5,702 nt of DNA from Acidobacteriaceae bacterium. GTDB lineage: Bacteria > Acidobacteriota > Terriglobia > Terriglobales > Acidobacteriaceae. Shown here one piece after another: positions 1 to 4,479 of the stretch. Within the stretch, counting starts at the first letter, position 1. Each line of letters begins with the position of its first letter. The stretch covers positions 6,364 through 12,065 of the forward strand of contig PLUJ01000146.1 in assembly GCA_003165455.1 (NCBI GenBank). Direction: 5' to 3'. The notes under the pieces were generated by a model, which was given only the letters and a program-made list of their open reading frames with translations, did no database searches and was not told the origin of the DNA. The translations under genes and the position numbers were made by a program.

Positions 1-698
1 GGCTTTTTCACCGGCTCGTTATCGTCCACCACAATTTTCTTTGGAGGCGCCGCCGCAATTGCCGCCTGCGCCGTCTTCAGTTCCGTTCTCAACTGGCCGA
101 TCTCCTGCTCCTTCGAAATCGCCAGATTATTCATCCGCTCCGCGAACTGCTTTCGCGTGCCCTCGAAACTATTCATATCGTTCGAAAGCGCCTGGAAATC
201 ATCTTTCGGTCCGAACGCGCCCGCCGATTCCACTACCCCTCCCAGCACGTCATACAGCGCATCCAGGTTCCGGTACAGCTTGAAAGTCGCGGGCATGTCC
301 TCCGGCGCATTGCGCAATTGCTCCATCATCTCCGGCAGTGCGTTCTGCAAATTGCGCTGAATCGAATCCACATCACTCAGCGATTGTTTTTTCGACGAGC
401 CATCGGTCTTCCATTTTTCGATGCGAAGCTTCGTCAAGTCCGCCAGCGTGGCCTTGGACGTCGCCTCCAGCTGCGCCAGCAATCCATTCAATTGCGTCAC
501 CGAGGCGTAAGATACCGCTCCACCCTGTGACGCCGATGGCAGGCCGGCTGCGCTTCCCTGGATTGAGAATTGAGAGGCTGAGAATTGAGAGGTGGAAAAC
601 GGTGGTGTGGAAGAGGTGCCGAAAGACTGGGCGTAAGCCGCCGGGCTGAAAGCCAAGCAGCCCAGCCCAAGAATTAAGAGAATGTTTTTAGAGTTCAT
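1..698 (-). CDS. Exported protein of unknown function with a C-terminal helical/coiled-coil region (3' end outside window)
   Basis: I do not recognise this family. The minus-strand frame is open from the ATG at 698 to the window edge, giving 232 residues with no stop, so the C-terminus is missing. Residues 1-24 form a typical Sec signal peptide: a short basic start (MNSKN), a hydrophobic core (ILLILGLGCLAF) and an AYA|QS signal peptidase I site. The protein is therefore probably periplasmic or secreted. Residues 25-65 are low-complexity and rich in Ser, Gln, Phe and Gly, including an in-frame duplication (TSQFS-ASQFS, residues 36-45). Residues 66-215 look mostly helical, and the stretch from about 182 to 216 (KQFAERMNNLAISKEQEIGQ and following) suggests a coiled coil. 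After it come an Ala/Pro hinge and a charged tail (VVDDNEPVKK) that may be close to the end. No enzyme motif is visible. There is no strong Shine-Dalgarno ahead of the ATG, but the signal peptide fixes the start. It is divergent from the membrane miniprotein at 832. Confidence 0.8.
   Translation of the reverse strand, partial: MNSKNILLILGLGCLAFSPAAYAQSFGTSSTPPFSTSQFSASQFSIQGSAAGLPSASQGGAVSYASVTQLNGLLAQLEATSKATLADLTKLRIEKWKTDGSSKKQSLSDVDSIQRNLQNALPEMMEQLRNAPEDMPATFKLYRNLDALYDVLGGVVESAGAFGPKDDFQALSNDMNSFEGTRKQFAERMNNLAISKEQEIGQLRTELKTAQAAIAAAPPKKIVVDDNEPVKK
564..593. repeat. Two-copy 15-bp in-frame tandem repeat inside the exported protein gene
   Basis: Two adjacent 15-bp units (564-578 and 579-593) differ only at their last base on the plus strand (TGAGAATTGAGAGGC and TGAGAATTGAGAGGT). 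The ATTGAGA core also recurs once more at 562-568. On the coding (minus) strand they encode TSQFS and ASQFS, so the duplication keeps the reading frame. Replication slippage is the simplest origin. Confidence 0.85.
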
Positions 699-831
699 GT
701 TTTGCGGAGTTAACTGAGCAACGAGCGCATCGGAATCGTGAGTCAGACTATAGACTAGCGAGAATACTACAAACGTCACATTTCCTCACAGAACCGAAGG
801 AATACAATCTTCGCGTGGGGCGAAACAAACT

Positions 832-975
832 ATGGAAAAGAAAATCTTCTGGATGATTTTCATGGTGCTGGGATTGCTTGCTGATTTCCTGCTTCCCATC
901 TGGTGGGGCCTAGTCTCCACCATTCCCATCGTATTCATCGCCTGGTGGGTCGCCTACCGGAGCGACTGGTTCTGA
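832..975 (+). CDS. Small membrane protein of 47 residues, function unknown
   Basis: This short frame runs ATG 832 to TGA 973-975 and encodes 47 residues. It begins with a basic MEKK, followed by two hydrophobic stretches at about residues 5-23 (IFWMIFMVLGLLADFLL) and 26-42 (GLVSTIPIVFIAWWVAY), separated by a Pro-Ile-Trp-Trp turn, and it ends with a polar RSDWF tail. This pattern predicts a two-helix membrane hairpin; five tryptophans in 47 residues is high. It has no recognisable domain and I assign no function. The translational signal is weak: a GGGG run at 817-820 lies 11 bases before the ATG, and TACAAT at 803-808 could be a -10 element, though no good -35 is present. Coding potential rests on the clean membrane-protein composition, not on homology. 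The gene is divergent from the exported protein on its left and convergent with the lipoprotein on its right. Starts at Met8 or Met11 are possible but would remove the charged N-terminus. Confidence 0.68.
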   Translation: MEKKIFWMIFMVLGLLADFLLPIWWGLVSTIPIVFIAWWVAYRSDWF

Positions 976-1000
976 ATCAAGAAGCTCTGAATCAAGAAGT
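971..1000. repeat. Two-copy 15-bp tandem repeat overlapping the stop of the miniprotein gene
   Basis: TCTGAATCAAGAAGC (971-985) is followed directly by TCTGAATCAAGAAGT (986-1000), with one mismatch at the last base. The first copy contains the miniprotein's TGA stop, so only the second copy is wholly intergenic. A further TCTAATC at 1001-1007 may be a degraded third unit. Confidence 0.85.
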
Positions 1001-1021
1001 TCTAATCGTCGATTCTGAACT
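998..1021. terminator. Candidate hairpin between convergent genes, possible weak bidirectional terminator
   Basis: AGTTC at 998-1002 pairs with GAACT at 1017-1021. Nested inside, AATC (1004-1007) pairs with GATT (1011-1014) around a GTC loop, giving about nine pairs with a small internal bulge. It lies between the 3' ends of the converging genes at 975 and 1042, where a terminator is expected. The stem is AT-rich and neither side has a proper U-tract. The minus-strand exit (TCTTGATT) is the more T-rich, so it may serve the lipoprotein gene better. Confidence 0.35.
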
Positions 1022-1041
1022 AAGTTCATAACCCGCAAGCT

Positions 1042-1545
1042 CTATGTAGTAGTGGAACTGGTTTGCGTCATCGTGAAGGTGCCGTCATCCGCCTGAACGC
1101 AGCCGCTGCCGCTGGCGGGCGTCAACGCCCAGGTACCGATGATCGTGCCGGTGCTCAACGTATCGGTAGTGGTGTTGAAGGTTCCCGTGACCGACGAACT
1201 GGTGAGCGTAAGCGTGTCCCCCGCCGCCGAAGTGATCGTAAACGAGAACGTTCCGGTCACCACATCGGCTGCGTTGTAGGTCACGTTTAACGTGCCGCCT
1301 TCCGTGGTAGCGGCCGTCTTGAAACAAGTACCGGTGTTCTCCAACTGAAAGCTGGAAATGCTCAGGCCACCTCCGCCGCTGACCGTGAATTGAGTGATAA
1401 AACTAAACCCCGAGGAAGGGCCTTTGCCACCCAACATGACCGATTGCCACTCTCCACCTGACGCGCCTTCCACATTGGTCGAACTGCTGCTGCCACACCC
1501 CGTAAAACCGAGTGCCAACAGCAATAGAATCGCAACTGCCTTCAT
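1042..1545 (-). CDS. Ser/Thr/Gly-rich secreted lipoprotein, function unknown
   Basis: I start the protein at the ATG at 1545 (167 residues), not the ATG at 1572, because AAGGA lies about 7 bases upstream of 1545 and the protein then opens directly with a lipoprotein signal. That signal is Met-Lys, a hydrophobic core (AVAILLLLALGF), then TGC, with Cys17 as the predicted lipidated residue and a Gly/Ser linker (GSSSSTN) after it. The mature part is very rich in Ser, Thr and Gly with alternating hydrophobic residues (for example VTGTFSFTITSAAGDTLTLT, residues 96-115). This predicts beta-strands in a small surface or periplasmic domain anchored to a membrane. Two more cysteines, C74 and C149, could form a disulfide. 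No catalytic motif is seen. Similar Thr-rich lipoproteins are, to my knowledge, common in acidobacterial genomes but uncharacterised. It is 110 bp downstream of the ABC permease on the same strand. A weak promoter candidate is TTGACC (1619-1614) with TAGTCT (1595-1590). Confidence 0.82.
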   Translation of the reverse strand: MKAVAILLLLALGFTGCGSSSSTNVEGASGGEWQSVMLGGKGPSSGFSFITQFTVSGGGGLSISSFQLENTGTCFKTAATTEGGTLNVTYNAADVVTGTFSFTITSAAGDTLTLTSSSVTGTFNTTTDTLSTGTIIGTWALTPASGSGCVQADDGTFTMTQTSSTTT

Positions 1546-1655
1546 GAATTTTCCTTGAGCCCAGGAATGCAATACAAAATTCTATCGCAAGACTACAGAG
1601 ATGCGTAGCAAGCGGTCAATGGATGTAAGGGCGCCATGCCGGAGATCTTAACGTC

Positions 1656-2450
1656 CTACAGTCCCGCCTCGATGCGCGATCGCGGATCCAGAAAATCCCG
1701 GAGTGCATCCCCAATAAAATTGAACGACAGCACGGCCAGCATGACTGCCAGAGCGGGAAAAATCACCAGGTGCGGAGCATCAAACAAATGCGCGCGCCCA
1801 TCGTTGAGCATGGCTCCCCAACTGGCGGCGGGCGGGGGAACGCCCAATCCCAGAAAGCTCATCGTCGCTTCGGCCAAAATCGCGCCCGCCATTCCGATCG
1901 CGGCTTGCACGATCACCGGCTGAATAATGTTCGGCAGAATGTGGCGCACCACAATCCGCAGGTCACTGGCGCCGAGCGCCCGGGCCGCTTCTACAAACTC
2001 GCGCTCGCGCGCCGCTAAAACCTGACCGCGCACAAGGCGTGCGTACCCCACCCATCCTCCCAGCGACAAAGCTAGAACGAGATTGAAGATCCCCGGCCCG
2101 CGAAATGCCACAAACGCTATCGCCAACAGAATTCCCGGGAAGGACAGAAACGCATTCATCAAAATGATATTAACGAATCGGTCAATGACCCCGCCGTAAA
2201 AGCCGGCAACCGAGCCGATAATGAGTCCAAGGCCGAGCGATGCCGCGACCACGCAACTCCCCACCAGCATGGAAATGCGCGAGCCGTAAATGATTCGCGA
2301 AAAAATGTCGCGCCCCAGTTCGTCGGTCCCAAACCAGTGCGTCTCCGATGGCGCTTCCAGACGGGTCGGGAGATGAATCGCCGCGGGATCATGCGGCGCG
2401 ATCCACGGAGCAAAAACGGCAAAGATTACAAAGGTGATGACGAGCGCCAC
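1656..2450 (-). CDS. Orphan ABC transporter permease, DppC/OppC family (dipeptide/oligopeptide/nickel type)
   Basis: This is an inner-membrane permease subunit of a peptide-type ABC importer. The first listed residue is GTG at 2450, giving 264 residues; the family usually has about 280-300. Hallmarks in order are a first membrane helix ending APWIAPHDP (about residues 14-22), the DppC/OppC signature HWFGTDELGRDIFSRIIYGS (38-57), further helices, the EAA loop that contacts the ATPase (EAARALGASDLRIVVRHILP, 154-173), AEATMSFLGLGVPPP (193-207) and the ending GDALRDFLDPR (247-257). Its usual partners (DppB-type permease, two ATPases, binding protein) are not beside it: an MFS gene lies upstream and a lipoprotein downstream. 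The start is a problem. In-frame codons upstream of 2450 still read like a normal cytoplasmic tail (SFRRIARHNPLAATG), yet there is no ATG, GTG or TTG before in-frame stops at 2516-2514 and 2525-2523. Starting at 2450 removes the positive tail and no Shine-Dalgarno is seen. The gene may use a rare ATT/ATC start, carry a frame disruption, or be decaying. Family assignment is secure; function is uncertain. Confidence 0.9.
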   Translation of the reverse strand: MALVITFVIFAVFAPWIAPHDPAAIHLPTRLEAPSETHWFGTDELGRDIFSRIIYGSRISMLVGSCVVAASLGLGLIIGSVAGFYGGVIDRFVNIILMNAFLSFPGILLAIAFVAFRGPGIFNLVLALSLGGWVGYARLVRGQVLAAREREFVEAARALGASDLRIVVRHILPNIIQPVIVQAAIGMAGAILAEATMSFLGLGVPPPAASWGAMLNDGRAHLFDAPHLVIFPALAVMLAVLSFNFIGDALRDFLDPRSRIEAGL

Positions 2451-2588
2451 GCCGGTTGCCGCGAGCGGGTTATGCCGCGCAATACGGCGAAACGAAATGG
2501 CTGCAGTAGCGATTTATAAATCTTAACCCATGAAGCCGCTAAGAGCCTGCCCGTTCGGACAGAAAACAGAAGAGAATGAAAAGCCTGT

Positions 2589-3854
2589 CTACGCGACTGC
2601 TTTCGGTTTCACCAAAGTGGGCTTACTGGCTGCTTCGCTGGAGGTGGGTGGACGCAGCAGAAGCGGGATCACCGCGCTGCACAAAGTAATCAAAGCAATC
2701 ACGTAGAGGGCGTGCGAATAATGCCCGGTGCTTTGCCGGATGCGCGCGATCAAAGTCGGACCCAGGACGCCGGCGAAACCCCACGCGGTCAGCATGAGCC
2801 CGTAAATCGAACCGACATTTTCCGATCCAAAATAATCCGCGGCAAAGGCCGGCATGGTGCCGAAGCCTCCGCCGTAACAGAGCAGTACGACGAAACAAAG
2901 AGTGGTGAAAGCGGGGAAGCTCTGGATTTTTGGTAGCGAGAAAAACACCACAGCCTGTACTAAAAACATCATCAGAAAAACCCAGCGCCTGCCTATCGCG
3001 TCCGACAGCCAGGCCCACAGAAATCTTACCGTGCCATTCGCAATCGAGATGATGCCGACCAGCCCTGCCGCCACTGCGGCCGTGACGCCGGTGATCTCCT
3101 GTGCCATGGGCGCGGCTTGCGAAATAATCGAAATGCCCGCGGAAGTATTCAGGAACAAGAGCGCCCATAATCCATACCACTGCCAGGTGCGGAGTGCGCC
3201 GCCGAGGTCATAGGTTTTTGTGGAACGCTGTTTCTGCTGCGTCGCGCTCGGCGTCCATCCTTCCGGGCGATAGTTGGGCGGAGGGTCTTTCATGAAAAAC
3301 GCCGGGATTGTGACGGCGACAAAATAGGCAATGCCTAAAACGGCGAAGGTCTTCAGCACGCCAATGCCGACGATCAACCGGCTCGCGATGGGCGCGGTGA
3401 TCAAAGCGCCCGCGCCAAAGCCCGCGACGGCGATTCCGGTAATCATGCCGCGCTTATCGGGAAACCATTTTACTAACGTGGCGACCGGAACGATGTATCC
3501 CAAACCGATTCCGATGCCGCCAATGATTCCGTAGGAAAAGTAGAGCCAGTACAAATGACCGGCGGAAAAGCTGGCGAGGAAGACGCCGCCACCATACAGA
3601 ATTCCAGCGGCAATGGCCACCGTGCGGGGGCCGGAACGGCGCATCCAGAGGCCGCCAACGAAAGAAGCGAATCCCAGCGTCAGAATTGCAATGGTAAAAG
3701 TCAGGGTGACTTGCGAAATCGTCCAGCCGAAGGTTTTGGTGAGCGGGATGCGGAAAACGCTCCAAGCGTAGACCGCGCCGAGGGCGATCTGCATGATGAC
3801 GCCGGCGACTGCGACGCTCCAACGATTCGGCTGACTGGTGACTTGAGTATGCAC
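2589..3854 (-). CDS. MFS transporter, oxalate/formate antiporter (OFA) family
   Basis: This encodes an inner-membrane secondary transporter with about 12 hydrophobic helices. The OFA family includes OxlT, but it also covers many monocarboxylate carriers, so the substrate is not known. I chose GTG at 3854 (421 residues, normal for the family), which opens HTQVTSQPNRW just before helix 1 (WSVAVAGVIMQIALGAVYAW), as in other OFA proteins. Earlier in-frame starts at 4106 and 3932 add an implausible Cys/Pro/His-rich leader, and the ATG at 3932 falls inside the best -10 element. No clear Shine-Dalgarno precedes the GTG. Visible motifs are GGLWMRRSGPR (about 67-77, MFS loop 2-3), VKWFPDKRGMITGIAVAGFG (128-147), a central cytoplasmic loop MKDPPPNYRPEGWTP (188-202), the second MFS motif AWLSDAIGRRW (281-291) and YFGSENVGSIYGL (341-353). 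The tail is short and lysine-rich. The ABC permease follows 138 bp downstream on the same strand. The HTH regulator is divergent, so local control by it is possible but unproven. Confidence 0.9.
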   Translation of the reverse strand: MHTQVTSQPNRWSVAVAGVIMQIALGAVYAWSVFRIPLTKTFGWTISQVTLTFTIAILTLGFASFVGGLWMRRSGPRTVAIAAGILYGGGVFLASFSAGHLYWLYFSYGIIGGIGIGLGYIVPVATLVKWFPDKRGMITGIAVAGFGAGALITAPIASRLIVGIGVLKTFAVLGIAYFVAVTIPAFFMKDPPPNYRPEGWTPSATQQKQRSTKTYDLGGALRTWQWYGLWALLFLNTSAGISIISQAAPMAQEITGVTAAVAAGLVGIISIANGTVRFLWAWLSDAIGRRWVFLMMFLVQAVVFFSLPKIQSFPAFTTLCFVVLLCYGGGFGTMPAFAADYFGSENVGSIYGLMLTAWGFAGVLGPTLIARIRQSTGHYSHALYVIALITLCSAVIPLLLRPPTSSEAASKPTLVKPKAVA

Positions 3855-3930
3855 GGGTATGAGAGTGCAAAGGGCCCAAAATTGTTGCCGCGAACCTGCC
3901 GCCAAATGACAGTAGTGTTCCGGCGGGAAC

Positions 3931-3960
3931 ATTGTAAGTTGGCAAAATCGGTTTTTGCAA
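3931..3960 (-). promoter_or_regulatory. Predicted sigma70-type promoter for the OFA transporter
   Basis: On the minus strand TTGCAA (3960-3955) is followed after 18 bp by TACAAT (3936-3931), matching the consensus at 4/6 and 5/6 bases. Transcription would start near 3924, leaving a leader of about 70 nt before the GTG at 3854. Because the ATG at 3932-3930 overlaps the -10, this site argues against that earlier start. Confidence 0.5.
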
Positions 3961-4050
3961 GTTATTGATTTATATGGCGGTCTGGGAGGTGGGTAATAGA
4001 TCCAATGGTTTAGAAGGGTCGAAAAATGTCTACCCTCGAGGACGTTCCGT

Positions 4051-4068
4051 GTCCAGGCTAGCGTGGAC
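4051..4068. promoter_or_regulatory. Near-perfect 18-bp palindrome, candidate operator
   Basis: GTCCAGGCTAGCGTGGAC reads GTCCA-G-GCTAGC-G-TGGAC. Eight of nine symmetric pairs match and only positions 4056/4063 break the dyad. It sits directly against the TCGACA element (4069-4074) of the predicted HTH-gene promoter, which suits an operator for a dimeric regulator. The HTH protein encoded immediately downstream is the obvious candidate ligand, by inference only. The site is also upstream of the divergent transporter promoter. Confidence 0.45.
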
Positions 4069-4096
4069 TCGACAGCGCGCGATAGTACTTTATATG
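4069..4096 (+). promoter_or_regulatory. Predicted promoter of the HTH regulator, with an imperfect dyad over its -10
   Basis: TCGACA (4069-4074) and TATATG (4091-4096), 16 bp apart, form a plausible sigma70-like promoter with a start near 4103. That leaves a leader of about 20 nt containing the AGGAG ribosome site. The -10 lies within GTAC-TTTATATG-GTAC (4085-4100), an imperfect inverted repeat with 4-bp perfect arms and an inner TATA symmetry. Dyads over the -10 are common in autorepressed antitoxin-type promoters. Confidence 0.45.
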
Positions 4097-4123
4097 GTAC
4101 ATTCATTCAGGAGCGTGGAACAT

Positions 4124-4396
4124 ATGAAGAAGAAGGGCGTGGATTCCAGGATTAAAGCCGCGTTGAGAGAAGAGGCCGCCAGAGGGCTCGCGCGCCCGAT
4201 CAAGAAAAAGGTGGCAGGCCAGCTGGCTACAGCGATGGCAAGGAGAAAAATTTCAAAATCGCAAATGGCGGATTTGCTGAAGACCAGCCGATCGCAAGTG
4301 GATCGCATTCTCGATGCGAAAAGCGATGTGACGCTGTCGAGTCTGCAGCGGGTAGCGGCTTTGCTGGGACGGCGGGTGGTCGTGCAGCTGGTTTAG
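4124..4396 (+). CDS. Small HTH (XRE/antitoxin-like) transcriptional regulator without an adjacent toxin
   Basis: The 90-residue protein starts at ATG 4124, preceded at 9 bases by AGGAG (4110-4114). In-frame ATGs at 3965 and 4094 are less likely: the first adds a sequence without protein character and the second overlaps the predicted -10. Residues 1-33 are basic and helical (KAALREEAARGLARPIKKKV). Residues 34-82 form a lambda-repressor-like HTH: SQMADLLKT (47-55) fits helix 2, SRSQVDRILDA (55-65) fits the recognition helix, and LSSLQRVAALLG (71-82) is the typical following helix. It ends with a short beta-like VVVQLV tail. The size and layout match HigA-type and related antitoxin/XRE proteins, which bind their own promoters as dimers. 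No toxin-like frame (RelE/HigB type) is visible on either side: upstream is the 269-bp control region of the divergent transporter and downstream is convergent gcvPB. It could be an orphan antitoxin, a stand-alone autoregulator, or a regulator of the divergent transporter. Confidence 0.88.
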   Translation: MKKKGVDSRIKAALREEAARGLARPIKKKVAGQLATAMARRKISKSQMADLLKTSRSQVDRILDAKSDVTLSSLQRVAALLGRRVVVQLV

Positions 4397-4479
4397 GGAC
4401 ACTCCCCGCTTGGCAAAATCAAAGGCTTTAACACAGGGGGCGCAGAGGATGCCGCATTAACACTTTCCGATCACCAGGA

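Noticed and set aside
338..649. Plus-strand frame of 103 codons opposite the exported protein
   Set aside because: It is antisense to a frame with a clear signal peptide, is Arg/Pro-rich and has no motif or ribosome site.
741..757. AGTCAGACT and the AGACTA direct repeat as an operator in the divergent spacer
   Set aside because: The arms are only 4-6 bp, the symmetry does not extend, and no convincing -35/-10 pair lies around them.
1573..1655. Possible terminator between the ABC permease and the lipoprotein
   Set aside because: Only tiny symmetries (such as GGCGCC) occur and there is no stem of useful length with a T-run. Co-transcription cannot be excluded.
3555..3968. Plus-strand frame of 137 codons opposite the MFS transporter
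   Set aside because: It is a GC-skew shadow of a well-supported transporter gene, with no domain.
3855..4106. N-terminal extension of the MFS transporter to ATG 4106 or ATG 3932
   Set aside because: The added segment is Cys/Pro/His-rich, is not seen in OFA proteins, crosses the HTH gene's promoter, and the predicted -10 covers ATG 3932.
3965..4123. N-terminal extension of the HTH frame, starting at ATG 3965 or 4094
   Set aside because: The extra residues lack protein-like character, the region holds promoter elements and palindromes, and ATG 4124 has a well-placed AGGAG ribosome site.
4397..4479. Possible terminator or repeat between the HTH gene and gcvPB
   Set aside because: AAAGGCTTT is too short, CCCC/GGGGG do not extend into a stable stem, and the 7-bp direct repeat TTAACAC (4428-4434 and 4457-4463) is within chance expectation.
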